DNA of 64,000 nucleotides. Source: DATJPR01 sp035506295. Its GTDB lineage: Bacteria > Bacteroidota > Ignavibacteria > UBA10030 > UBA6906. The notes under the pieces were generated by a model. It did no database searches. It was not told the origin of the DNA and saw nothing but the letters and a program-made list of their open reading frames with translations. The stretch is taken from the NCBI GenBank assembly GCA_035506295.1, contig DATJPR010000130.1:1-64000 (forward strand), read 5' to 3'. Below are positions 36,183-44,817 of this stretch, one piece after another (within the stretch, counting starts at the first letter, position 1; each line of letters opens with the position of its first letter). The translations under genes were made by a program, and so were the position numbers.

Positions 36183-36926
36183 ATGTCTCGTCTCGTTATC
36201 TTTGGCGCAACAGGATCCCTCGGCAGTCACGTGCTTCACCTGGCGTTAGCCGCCGAACACCAAGTCACGGTTTTCGTCCGCAACCCCTCAAGGTTGTCGC
36301 CTCAGGCTCAAACGCAAGTTACAGTACTCAGCGGTGATCTCAGCACTCTCGCGGCCGGTGATGTTGCTCAGCTCGTCAGCGGGCACGATGCCGTTATCAA
36401 CTGCGCAGGCCGAGTCAATGAAGGTCAGACCTTCGTGGACCTCATCGATCGGCTCGTCACCGGAGTGGAGTCAATTCCCAACGACATGCGGCCGGTTTGC
36501 TGGTTCATTGCAGGTGTGGCGATCCTGGACCTCGACTCCGCGGGCCGCAAAGGCGTTGACCTGCCCCGTGTCAAATCCACCTACTGGCCCCACAGAGTCA
36601 ACTTTCAGCGCCTTGCCCGGTCGGGGTTGAACTGGCGTCTCCTGTGTCCGGGGCCCATGGTCGAGGAGCCGGCGCTTGGCCTGAATCGTCTTCGGATCAC
36701 ACTTGACAGATTGCCCGTCGAACTCCCCGCGTTCGCGCGCTCGCTTCCCGGTCCGTTGATGCTGCCGCTCTTTGCACACGTTATCCCCGAGATGATCGTC
36801 CCGTACGCCGACGCGGCAGCTCTCATGCTAGCAAACCTCCGGGACGACAGCATGGCGCGTCACCGGGTTGGTCTCGCGCTGCCGCTTGGCACGCGCGGCA
36901 AGAAGTCCCAGTGGGCCGCCAGATAG
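36183..36926 (+). CDS. NAD(P)-binding, short epimerase-like protein
   Basis: A 247-residue Rossmann protein starting MSRLVIFGATGSLGSHVL, with the atypical-SDR NAD(P) motif GATGSLG, then VTVFVRNPSRL (NADP-preferring Arg) and HDAVINCAG. It lacks a clear YxxxK catalytic pair, as usual for the NmrA/NAD(P)H-binding subgroup (flavin-reductase/epimerase-like). Substrate unknown. ATG 36183 follows AAAGGATG; it is alone on its transcript. Confidence 0.85.
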   Translation: MSRLVIFGATGSLGSHVLHLALAAEHQVTVFVRNPSRLSPQAQTQVTVLSGDLSTLAAGDVAQLVSGHDAVINCAGRVNEGQTFVDLIDRLVTGVESIPNDMRPVCWFIAGVAILDLDSAGRKGVDLPRVKSTYWPHRVNFQRLARSGLNWRLLCPGPMVEEPALGLNRLRITLDRLPVELPAFARSLPGPLMLPLFAHVIPEMIVPYADAAALMLANLRDDSMARHRVGLALPLGTRGKKSQWAAR

Positions 36927-37362
36927 CCAGAAGCGGCCTGACACCTGAATGAAGAGGAAGGGCCCGCATTCGTAGAGTGAACTAGATTCGATCACGTCGA
37001 GGCCACACTGGCAGTGTGTCGAGTTGATCTCCAAAGGGTGTTTTTTTTTGTCTTCGTCGAAAGTTACAGGAACATTATGTCAACCCAAGAATTGATTCCC
37101 GGTCGAGGAGCACCCTCTTTGTGCAGCGAGTTTTCCTCTCCCCATGGTGGTCAAAGGCGGAGTGAGTTGCCTGTCCAGATATGGTGGCACAGAGTCTTCG
37201 AGCATAAACGCATCAGATCACAAATGCTTAACAATTTCATTATCCGGTGGTCACATCTGATGATTACATTCATGGCACACACAACCCTCCAATCCGCATG
37301 GGAGTCCAAAGCCTTGAAGTAGAATGCTTGGAGGATGCATCGAACATGAAAGGAAGTCCAAC
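36927..37362. other. 436-base gap
   Basis: A plus-strand open frame of about 102 codons (37014-37322) has no ribosome site, starts in a run of nine T bases and resembles nothing known; I do not call it. AGGAAG near 37350 serves the next gene. Confidence 0.4.
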
Positions 37363-37680
37363 GTGGCGACCAGGGATGAAATCCTTCAGGCTACTCATGA
37401 ACGGTACAGTGAGTACCAGCACAAATGGTCGGAGCTTCGCCGGGAACAGGGAATGGGTGCGCTGGTCTTCATGTCAGATGAGGTCTCCATCGGCGAGGAT
37501 GCGATAGAATTCGAGTATTGGACATTTGATGAACTTCGCGGCCATTTCCGCAGAATGCAGGAGTGTGACGAGACAATCAACAAATGGCTGGCATACGCAC
37601 AGCGAGAAGGAGGATATCCCGTAATGATAATGTGCCGGACTCCCAGTCTCGTTTCGATCAGACCACCCTCCTCGGCGTAA
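37363..37680 (+). CDS. Hypothetical protein
   Basis: About 105 residues from a GTG start preceded by AAGGAAG; an ATG 13 codons upstream (37324) is an alternative. The protein is charged and helical, with ERYSEYQHKWSELRREQGMG, then two strand-like stretches (ALVFMSDE, DAIEFEYWTF) and a helix (ELRGHFRRMQECDETI). No membrane span or known motif. A 33-codon frame with its own ribosome site follows after 9 bases. Function unknown. Confidence 0.55.
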   Translation: MATRDEILQATHERYSEYQHKWSELRREQGMGALVFMSDEVSIGEDAIEFEYWTFDELRGHFRRMQECDETINKWLAYAQREGGYPVMIMCRTPSLVSIRPPSSA

Positions 37681-37689
37681 GGAGAGAGA

Positions 37690-37791
37690 ATGTCATTCCC
37701 CTGGAGTGCAAGTGTAATCGAGTGGATGTTACAGGCTGAAACCCGAACGGCTGAAGAACATATCCTCCGCGGCAGGAATATCGACCTTTGA
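37690..37791 (+). CDS. Possible 33-residue peptide
   Basis: An ATG preceded at 6 bases by AAGGAG opens 33 codons ending in TGA at 37789. The peptide (MSFPWSASVIEWMLQAETR at its start) is a likely amphipathic helix. It follows the 105-residue hypothetical gene closely. Only the ribosome site and spacing support it. Confidence 0.3.
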   Translation: MSFPWSASVIEWMLQAETRTAEEHILRGRNIDL

Positions 37792-37811
37792 TCATAGAAG
37801 AAGAACTTCTC

Positions 37812-38423
37812 TCAGAGTCTTCCTAGAACACACACCGCGGAGACTGGTTTCATGATCTTCTTTTCGATCGATACGTTCCTGCATCCAGCCCTGACAAGGC
37901 AATCTGCAAATAACCTTCCTGCTCGATCTGTGTCGGCGTCTGTCGAACCTGGATTTCTTGGCTGATGGGCAAGAACGATGAGCCCTCCCGGGGACAGGTG
38001 AGTCATAATCCTCTTCAAGTCGTCGACCTGTGATTCCCAAAATTGAAATGAATTGACATCAAGAATCTTGTCGATTGACACCTCCGGGAGCAGTACGCTT
38101 GAGGCAGATCCTAGCAACAAGGTGACTTTCCCTTCTGATATCGCCGCTCTATTTCTCTTGGATGCCTGCTCGAACATGACCTCAGAATGATCAATCCCCC
38201 AAATGGCACCTTTTGTTATGATTTCGTTCATCTTCTGAATCGCGATGCCAGGGCCAAAGCCGATTTCCAGAACTCGATCATTCGGGTGTAGGTTCAGACA
38301 AGATATTGCCCAGAGAATTCTCTCCTTGTTTGACGCACGTTTGGCCATGATCATCCCCGCTACAATTCCCAGGAGGCCACTAGGTTTTCCAAATTGTGAT
38401 GAGACTGCTTTCCAAAGTCCCAC
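37812..38423 (-). CDS. Class I SAM-dependent methyltransferase
   Basis: A 203-residue methyltransferase. Motif I is VLEIGFGPGIAIQKM (SAM glycine loop), motif II acidic end is WGIDHS, and motifs IV-VI appear as SIDKILDVNSFQFW and LSPGGLIVLAHQP. This resembles small UbiE/Methyltransf_11 enzymes acting on small molecules. The start is a GTG with AAAGGAG 7 bases upstream, a strong site for an unusual start codon. It is isolated from other genes, so the substrate is unknown. Confidence 0.88.
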   Translation of the reverse strand: MGLWKAVSSQFGKPSGLLGIVAGMIMAKRASNKERILWAISCLNLHPNDRVLEIGFGPGIAIQKMNEIITKGAIWGIDHSEVMFEQASKRNRAAISEGKVTLLLGSASSVLLPEVSIDKILDVNSFQFWESQVDDLKRIMTHLSPGGLIVLAHQPRNPGSTDADTDRAGRLFADCLVRAGCRNVSIEKKIMKPVSAVCVLGRL

Positions 38424-38881
38424 GATTATGCTCCTTTGCTCTTAAGACGATTGGGGAAGCAGAATATTGTATTTCAATCCTGTCGGGGTGCACATTCTCA
38501 GTCTGGGTAGTCAACTCACCGAACGAAACAAAGAGAACGTTTGCTCCGTGATATTGCCGATCCAAACAAGGTGAACCAAGACTCATTCTGATGCTACCGC
38601 ACGTGCTCGCTGAGTGTTCGACGCCAGGAAGAGAAGTAACAATTTGGCAATCGAGTCATAATTCTGGCGCAACGATCCTTGCGTATATTTTTAGTCTGTC
38701 GGCTGCAAATGTCATTGTGCCAGACGCTTGCCATTTGCGAATGGAATATGGTATGCCCTGCTCATCAGAATCTAGGATATGTGTCTGTCTTGACCGGAAC
38801 TCGTCCTTCCGATGATCGCCAGATCCCCGGGAAGATGGCTAAACATTGCGATCCTTCTTCGAAACTCGTCAGGAGCCAAAA
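38424..38881. other. 458-base gap between divergent genes
   Basis: Control region for two divergent genes. TATATTTT (38684-38691) resembles a Bacteroidota -7 element, but no TTG is at the right distance. No reading frame with support is seen. AGGAG at 38871 serves the phosphatase start. Confidence 0.4.
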
Positions 38882-39880
38882 GTGAATAGAAATCCCGCAG
38901 CACCAAAACCGATAATTCTGTTTGTAGGTTTGATTCTGTTGTTCGGACCACTATTCCCACGTCTGAATGCCCAATCAACTGAAGGTCCTTCCAATCACCT
39001 TACTGTTGGCACGGGATCCCTTAATTTTCTCGTCATCAGTGATTGGGGGAGGGACGGAATCAATGACAGGGACCACAAGACCCCAGGTCAACTGAAAGTC
39101 GCGCATCAATTCGGCGCGACGGCCAGGCAGGTCAATGCGTCTTTCGTCGTAACGTGTGGGGACAACTTCCATGGGAAAGGGGTGTCAACCCCAACGGACC
39201 CGCTTTGGGCTGAGAACTTTGAACACGTCTATGGCGATGAATCCCTAATGATCCCTTGGTACATTACTCTTGGAAATCATGACTACGAGGGGAATGTCGA
39301 GGCGGAACTTGAATACGCCAAAGTGAGCAAAAGATGGGTTCAACCCGCTCGATATTATGCGTTCACAAGGGAGCTGCCAGGAGCCGTCGGAATTCTCTTT
39401 GTGGTCCTCGACTCCTCTCCCCTCATCGAAGAATACCAGCATGAGAAGAACGACCAGCATCATGTTAAGGGTCAGGATACTACCGCACAGATTCATTGGT
39501 GTGATAGTGTTCTGGCCGCGTCAGTGGCACGATGGAAGTTTGTCTTTTTCCACCATCCAGCTTTCTCAGCATCTTCTGTCCATGGGAGCACTTTAGAAAT
39601 TCAAAGGGCGTTTGTCCCGTTGTTCAAGAAGTACCACGTTGATGCATGTTTCTCTGGTCACGACCACGACTTGCAACACTCGCATCCAGAAGGATCCACG
39701 GTGGAGTACTTCGGTGTCGGTGGTGGATCAGAATCACGGCCGACCGGGCATGCAGTTTTCACGAAGTACAGCAATGCCTCACTTGGCTTTGGTGTCGTCT
39801 CAGTGAGTTCCAGCACCACGAGATTTAGTTTTGTCAATGCAAACGGTGAGCAAGTATACACATATGAGATTCGAAAGTAG
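38882..39880 (+). CDS. Exported purple acid phosphatase-like metallophosphatase
   Basis: A 332-residue secreted phosphatase. The N-terminus is a signal peptide (basic MNRNP region, hydrophobic ILFVGLILLFG, cut probably after LNA). Metal motifs are VISDWGRDG, VTCGDNFH, TLGNHDYEG, FFHHPAFS and FSGHDHDLQH, the layout of tartrate-resistant/purple acid phosphatases. It should hydrolyse phosphate esters in the periplasm or outside. The start is GTG 38882 with AGGAG 6 bases upstream; a longer ATG frame at 38846 lacks a site. Confidence 0.9.
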   Translation: MNRNPAAPKPIILFVGLILLFGPLFPRLNAQSTEGPSNHLTVGTGSLNFLVISDWGRDGINDRDHKTPGQLKVAHQFGATARQVNASFVVTCGDNFHGKGVSTPTDPLWAENFEHVYGDESLMIPWYITLGNHDYEGNVEAELEYAKVSKRWVQPARYYAFTRELPGAVGILFVVLDSSPLIEEYQHEKNDQHHVKGQDTTAQIHWCDSVLAASVARWKFVFFHHPAFSASSVHGSTLEIQRAFVPLFKKYHVDACFSGHDHDLQHSHPEGSTVEYFGVGGGSESRPTGHAVFTKYSNASLGFGVVSVSSSTTRFSFVNANGEQVYTYEIRK

Positions 39881-39939
39881 CTGTCCCACGGGAAAGAATT
39901 CCGCCGGCTCATAGCTCGGCAGGCAATCGAGCAAAGATC

Positions 39940-40122
39940 ATGGTTCGCTCAAAGGCTGATACGAACTCGTTGGATGAAGACGGGCTGACACAGGCATTCC
40001 TGAAGGCCCGGGGTACCTCCAGAGAAATCTCTGAAGGGGTCATGTCTGAAGTAATAGGTTTTGCCGGGGGATCGGCGCAGGCGGACGACATCTCTCTCGT
40101 GTGCGCTTACCGAAAACGATGA
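39940..40122 (+). pseudogene. Remnant of a PP2C-type (SpoIIE/RsbU) phosphatase, C-terminal end only
   Basis: The 60-codon frame reads DEDGLTQAFLKARGTSREIS and ends AQADDISLVCAYRKR, which is the usual last part of SpoIIE-family phosphatases (FGEERL... then QADDITLVVV-type metal-binding end). The upstream sequence in frame has no phosphatase-like residues and is cut off by the acid phosphatase gene 59 bases before. It differs from the intact phosphatase at 41917-44355, so it derives from another copy. Best read as a truncated gene. Confidence 0.6.
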
Positions 40123-40552
40123 CCGCCCATCGTCTCCCTTCCCGGAAACCTTCACCTTTGTTTGGGTGGAAGCAGCAACTAGGCGACGGTCAGTTCCACG
40201 AACAAAGGTGGAAGCTTCATTTTTCGGGGCCTCCTTCTCAGGAGAGACTTCACAGTGTTGACGAACTGCCGTGGATGATCGGAAGCTGGAGGATGAAACT
40301 TGTGGAATTCGTGGGTTTAGGTGGGCTAGACTTCATGCCTATCGTGCTGAAGCTGCCGCCCAGGTTCAGCACTATCGAATTGACGCCCGGAAAGAAATGA
40401 ATGAGGTCCTCTACTTCTGTCGTACTGGATTCCGACGCCTGGCGAGGAGGCAAAGGGGACTTCCCGGACTCACGAATGGAAATTGACACTCGGCACGGAC
40501 CGGCATTGTGTTCTTTTATCGATGATGTTTGCCGTTGGGTCCGATTTCTCCC
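40123..40552. other. 430-base gap
   Basis: A 99-codon plus-strand frame (40101-40400) overlaps the phosphatase remnant and has no family likeness or ribosome site. This may be further decayed sequence. Nothing else is seen. Confidence 0.4.
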
Positions 40553-40834
40553 TTAGCCTTCATGTGTCGGGGCTGTCTTAGTCGAACCCTTCTCCTTGCT
40601 GCGAGGTTCGCGCTTTCGCGTTGCGCGTGGAGATGCTGTTTTTTTCTCTGCGCCGCGGATGGGTTGTGTTTTTGCCACGATACGTTTGATTGCCTTCCCC
40701 GCTTTCCGCAAGTGCTTGTGAATAAACGAAAGATCCTTCTTTCCCGCGTCGTCCAGCTTCAGGTGGTTCTGATGGATCTCCGCAACAAGACGATGGATAT
40801 CACGGAGCAGTGCGACGGCTGCGACCTTCGACAT
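40553..40834 (-). CDS. Small helical protein with basic, disordered tail
   Basis: A 93-residue protein. The first ~60 residues look like a helical hairpin (VAALLRDIHRLVAEIH-like start, LSFIHKHLRKAGKAIKRIV). The last ~35 are rich in Lys, Arg, Ser and Thr (EKKTASPRATRKREPRSK), like nucleic-acid-binding tails. No family is recognised. AAAGG lies about 9 bases before the ATG. Isolated gene; weak but coherent coding evidence. Confidence 0.5.
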   Translation of the reverse strand: MSKVAAVALLRDIHRLVAEIHQNHLKLDDAGKKDLSFIHKHLRKAGKAIKRIVAKTQPIRGAEKKTASPRATRKREPRSKEKGSTKTAPTHEG

Positions 40835-41354
40835 ATGGTGCCCTTTCTTCTGGTCTTAATTGCAGATGATATGCGGTTCCCCCACGAAAGTCAAGAATAG
40901 GCCCACTCGGTGATGTCTTAATCAGAACTGAAGAGCTGGAGATGGGCCGTTTTCCGCATTGGATTGTTTTCGAGCTGGCACTGATGGTCAAAATTGAAGA
41001 GCCATGCGTGGCAATCACTCCAATGATCGCTGTGCTATATTCGGTAAAAAGCTCCAAGCGGATATCTCCACCCCGCAGTTCGACGGGAGAATTGTTTGAC
41101 GATCTTAGGTTGCTACATTGCTGTCGGTCCTTCGAGTCTTTCTCCTTGCTGGTTTTGATGTGGTAGTCTGCGTATTATACCCAGTCATGTTCATCGCCAA
41201 TTCTCGATCGGGTTTTGACTCCTGGTCAGAAGGGAAGGGGCCAGGTCCAAGAGCCGAAAAACTGTTCGGGAGAGTTGTAACACCCGCTGCCATGTCGCAG
41301 TGTTTTCCAGGGGCCGCGAGGCACCGATTTCGAAAGAAAGGACTGCCATAATTC
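40835..41354. other. 520-base gap
   Basis: Frames of 74 codons (plus, 40942-41166) and 85 codons (minus, 40800-41057) overlap each other and have no support. I see no repeat, RNA gene or terminator here. The HXXEE gene's promoter should lie in the last part. Confidence 0.4.
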
Positions 41355-41879
41355 ATGGAGACATCATTGCCCTGGTTCTTCTGGGCATTTCCACTCGCGT
41401 TTTCAATCCACAACCTGGAAGAGGCGATCTGGCTTCCCGCATATTCGAAGTCGGCCGGGAAGTTCCACAAACCCGTCGGCACGTTTGAGTTCGTCTTCGC
41501 CCTGGTCGTCATCACCCTGCTGGCAGTCATCATCACTCTTCTGTTCTTCCTCAAGGGGAGACAGAGCATTGCCTGTTATCTGTTCTTCGCTTACAATTTC
41601 GGGATGTTGATCAATGTCTTTTTCCCGCACATCATTGCGACGATAGCGCTCCGCCGCTATTGTCCCGGGCTCGGGACCGGGATACTGCTCCTTGCGCCGA
41701 CAACCATCTATCTTCTACAATATGGCTACAGGAACGAGTATATCTTGTTCCCGACATTCTGGCTTGTCACCATTCCATTTGCAGTAGTCGTTGTTGGATC
41801 GCTCCCGCTACTCTTCAGAATTGGACGGTGGTTGCAGCAGAGGTTGAGCTCGGCCCGCGGTCATTCTGCCCCGCGCTGA
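41355..41879 (+). CDS. HXXEE-domain membrane protein
   Basis: A 174-residue membrane protein with about five hydrophobic segments. The defining HNLEEAIWLP is at 19-28 after a short hydrophobic start, and the later YNFGMLINVFFPHIIATIALRRYCPG matches the domain's second conserved stretch. The family has no known function; the His and Glu pair suggest a membrane metal site. The next gene starts 37 bases downstream on the same strand. Confidence 0.85.
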   Translation: METSLPWFFWAFPLAFSIHNLEEAIWLPAYSKSAGKFHKPVGTFEFVFALVVITLLAVIITLLFFLKGRQSIACYLFFAYNFGMLINVFFPHIIATIALRRYCPGLGTGILLLAPTTIYLLQYGYRNEYILFPTFWLVTIPFAVVVVGSLPLLFRIGRWLQQRLSSARGHSAPR

Positions 41880-41916
41880 TGGACTCCCGTCAAGCTTCGC
41901 AAACTCACACAACGAA

Positions 41917-44355
41917 ATGATGGAAACCAGAGAAGTGACCTCGACGAAAAAAGCGACCCGCGTTCTGGCGGTGGCGATTTGTCAGTTGTCCACCTTCTTG
42001 GTGTTGGTGTTTCTTCTCAGCCTATGCAGTGTCCTGTCATCGTGCTCGCGGGAGCCGGCCCAGAATCATGCTGTCCGTTTTGTCGCATTGATCCATCGTC
42101 CAGCCGCCGGGCAACCCGTCTTTCTCACGGGGAGCGATTCGAGCCTTGGGGATTGGAACCCTCAAGCAATCTTGATGGACAGGAATTCGGATTCTGTCTG
42201 GTCGAAAACCATCCCTCTCCGTCAAGGAGAGGAGGTGGAGTACAATGTTACCGCTGGGTCGATGTGGACGCAAGCTCTGGATTCAGAGGAGCATGTATAT
42301 TCCAACTTTCGCCTCACGGTCGAGGGCGACACCTCCGTCGTCGTGGAGGTGTTCAACTGGCTCAATCATATGCGAGATGGGATCCCCGTTCTCACTGCGG
42401 AACGGTTTCACGCCAGGCGGCAGCCACTCTTCCTGGGAGACCTGTGGAGATATCATGCTGGTGATGACACGATGTGGGCGGCGGTCTCGTTCAATGACAG
42501 TGGTTGGCCGGTCGCGGATCCATCCATCGAGTGGCAGGATTCGTCAAAGCTCCGGTGGGAGGGTAGAGGATGGTTTCGCTTTCACATGTATGTCGACTCA
42601 TCACTCTGGAACCGCACCCTTGCGATACGTATCGAGGAAACCGGAGCCTCGCAGATCTATTACGATGGCCGACTTCTCTATGGCTTCGGAGACGTTGGAG
42701 CCTCAGGAGGAACCTACCGATCCAACAATATGTCGTGGTGGCAAGAGATGCAAATCGATCCCCGGCCGGAACAGCTGATCGCGGTACGCTATGCAAATCC
42801 GGACTGGCGTGAGATCCAGCGGATCGGGTATAACCCGGGCTTTCTCATTTCTCTCAAGGATCTGAATACTGCTTTTCGAACCGCGGTGGGGAACCGTCAA
42901 AATGCCGAGCGCCAGATTGCCTTTACGCTCATACCGTTGATCCTGGCCTTGGTCCATCTATCTCTCTACGGATTTCTTCGGAGCCAGAGGCAGAACCTAT
43001 ACTACGCATTGTGCATGCTCGGATTTGCTGGCCTGACCTACTTCAGCTACGAGCGAAACCTCATCGTCGACGTGCCCAGGATCCTATTGCTCACCAAGCT
43101 CGGATCGATCTCAGTCGTTGTCGCAATATTCTTCGGCCTGATGACTGCGTTCGCCTTGAACTACGATCGCATGCCACGGCGAGTGTGGGCCTACCTAACC
43201 TGCGCCATTGTCCTCACGTCGCTTTCCCTTTCCGGTTTTTCGACCCGACTTATCCTCTCGCTCTATTACGTGTTCTTTGGACTTACCGCCCTGGAGGGGA
43301 TCCTCTCTGGATTCAAGACGAGGACCAGGCGACACGGGGGAGGTTGGCTCCTGATCGCCGGCTTTCTTGCCCTGGACGTCTTCATTTTTCTTCAGGCCCT
43401 GGTCGACTACGCAATAGTTCAACCCACCACTGCCACAAGCCAGGCGTATGTATATGGGATGATGTCGCTTGCCATATCTATGTCTCTATTTCTGTCGTAC
43501 GACTTTGCGCGTGTGAGCAGAGATCTGCAAGCCCAGCTTTTCGCGGTAAGGACGCTGTCCGACAAGGCTCTCGAGCAGGAGCGAAAGGCAAACGCACTGG
43601 CCCTCGAACGAAAGATGATCGAGATTGAAAGCGAGCGCAAAAGCGCTGAACTTGAATCTGCTCGTGCCCTGCAGGTGTCTTTGCTTCCGAAAGACGTCCC
43701 GCATCTGGCGGGCCTTGAGATCGCAGCAATCATGAAGACTGCAAGCGAAGTGGGTGGCGATTACTATGATTTTTTTACAGACGACGGGTCGCTGACGATC
43801 GCGGTCGGCGATGCGACCGGCCACGGCTTGAAAGCCGGCAATATGGTAACCGCAACCAAAGGACTTCTTAACATGCTCGTCGGACTTGAACATGTCGATG
43901 AGATCATCATCTCGGCAAATCAAGCGATCAAGAGGATGAACCTGCCGATGATGGCGATGTGCCTCGCCGTCGCCCGGCTTCGCGGTAATACCCTCTGGTA
44001 CAGCTCAGCCGGGATGCCGCCCCTGCTTCACTACCACGCCTCGGTCAAAAAGTGCGAGCAGATTGTCTTGAAGGCGATGCCTCTGGGCGCTGTGGAGAGA
44101 TTCCCATACCAGCGTGCCTCACTTTCTCTTGTGTCCGGTGATGTGGTTGTCATGACCAGCGATGGACTCTTCGAGATCTTCAACGAGGAGCGCAACATCT
44201 ATGGCATGGACAATGTCATGCGGTCGTTGGTGGCACACGGGCACCGTTCCGCTGAAAGCATCGCACAAGGACTGCTCGACGACGGAATCGCCTGGAAAGG
44301 AAAAGCACCCTTGGAGGATGACCTGACGATTGTGGTCGCGAAAGTGACGGCGTAG
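41917..44355 (+). CDS. CBM20-like / 7TM / PP2C (SpoIIE) phosphatase fusion
   Basis: An 812-residue membrane signalling protein. A hydrophobic leader (about 16-42) ends in SSC at 41-43, a possible lipid-attachment site. A CBM20-like fold (about 52-146; FLTGSDSSLGDWNPQAI) follows, then a galactose-binding-like beta domain (about 170-315; WRYHAGDD, GWFRFHMYVD). Seven membrane segments span about 333-530 (7TM-DISM type), then a coiled coil (about 535-585) and a SpoIIE phosphatase domain (about 595-812) with metal motifs EVGGDYYDFF, GDATGHG, TSDGLFE and LEDDLTIVV. It probably links an external carbohydrate or envelope signal to a partner-switch anti-sigma system. Confidence 0.9.
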   Translation: MMETREVTSTKKATRVLAVAICQLSTFLVLVFLLSLCSVLSSCSREPAQNHAVRFVALIHRPAAGQPVFLTGSDSSLGDWNPQAILMDRNSDSVWSKTIPLRQGEEVEYNVTAGSMWTQALDSEEHVYSNFRLTVEGDTSVVVEVFNWLNHMRDGIPVLTAERFHARRQPLFLGDLWRYHAGDDTMWAAVSFNDSGWPVADPSIEWQDSSKLRWEGRGWFRFHMYVDSSLWNRTLAIRIEETGASQIYYDGRLLYGFGDVGASGGTYRSNNMSWWQEMQIDPRPEQLIAVRYANPDWREIQRIGYNPGFLISLKDLNTAFRTAVGNRQNAERQIAFTLIPLILALVHLSLYGFLRSQRQNLYYALCMLGFAGLTYFSYERNLIVDVPRILLLTKLGSISVVVAIFFGLMTAFALNYDRMPRRVWAYLTCAIVLTSLSLSGFSTRLILSLYYVFFGLTALEGILSGFKTRTRRHGGGWLLIAGFLALDVFIFLQALVDYAIVQPTTATSQAYVYGMMSLAISMSLFLSYDFARVSRDLQAQLFAVRTLSDKALEQERKANALALERKMIEIESERKSAELESARALQVSLLPKDVPHLAGLEIAAIMKTASEVGGDYYDFFTDDGSLTIAVGDATGHGLKAGNMVTATKGLLNMLVGLEHVDEIIISANQAIKRMNLPMMAMCLAVARLRGNTLWYSSAGMPPLLHYHASVKKCEQIVLKAMPLGAVERFPYQRASLSLVSGDVVVMTSDGLFEIFNEERNIYGMDNVMRSLVAHGHRSAESIAQGLLDDGIAWKGKAPLEDDLTIVVAKVTA

Positions 44356-44568
44356 GTCTTTCCGGCCAAAACGAATGTCACGCGCGATGAGCGAACGCGT
44401 GGACGCACAGATAATCTGAATCGACAATACCTGTGGGAACCTTGCCATCGGATTCCGTGGAGGGATTTAACGATTTGTTAACGCTCCCGACATCCCTATG
44501 AAACCAAGGTTGGCTATCTTGCGTGGGCAAAGTGCGAGACTAGCCAGTCCCACGAAAAGAGGAGCGCG

Positions 44569-44751
44569 ATGGTAACGCCCGACTATGTAAGAATCCTCAA
44601 ACTTGATAAGATCGCTCTGAAGTCAAAAACGTACACAATCTTTTTGCGACGTGTGCAGCCCCGACTGCACAACGCGAGGAAACTCGGTGTGGATCACAGC
44701 TTCGCGTTCTTTGTCGATCGCGCCTGGTATCTCTTTGGGAATGGAAAGTAA
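44569..44751 (+). CDS. Possible small protein (60 residues)
   Basis: A frame with a strong GAGGAG 4-5 bases before ATG, in the 462-base gap 44356-44817. The peptide is basic (IALKSKTYTIFLRRVQPRL) with a WYLFGNGK end; no family or membrane span is recognised. The rest of the gap shows only an AACGATTTGTTAACG near-palindrome around 44470. Kept because of the ribosome site. Confidence 0.35.
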   Translation: MVTPDYVRILKLDKIALKSKTYTIFLRRVQPRLHNARKLGVDHSFAFFVDRAWYLFGNGK

Positions 44752-44817
44752 TCATCGCGATTGCATTCGGCGGGACCGACGAGAGGAGGTGCCTGGAAGA
44801 CGAGGGAATCGGTGAAT

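Noticed and set aside
37014..37322. Plus-strand frame of 102 codons
   Set aside because: No ribosome site, begins in a T-run and has no recognisable features.
41105..41569. Minus-strand frame of 154 codons opposite the HXXEE gene
   Set aside because: Half of it is antisense of the HXXEE gene, and the rest shows no coding features.
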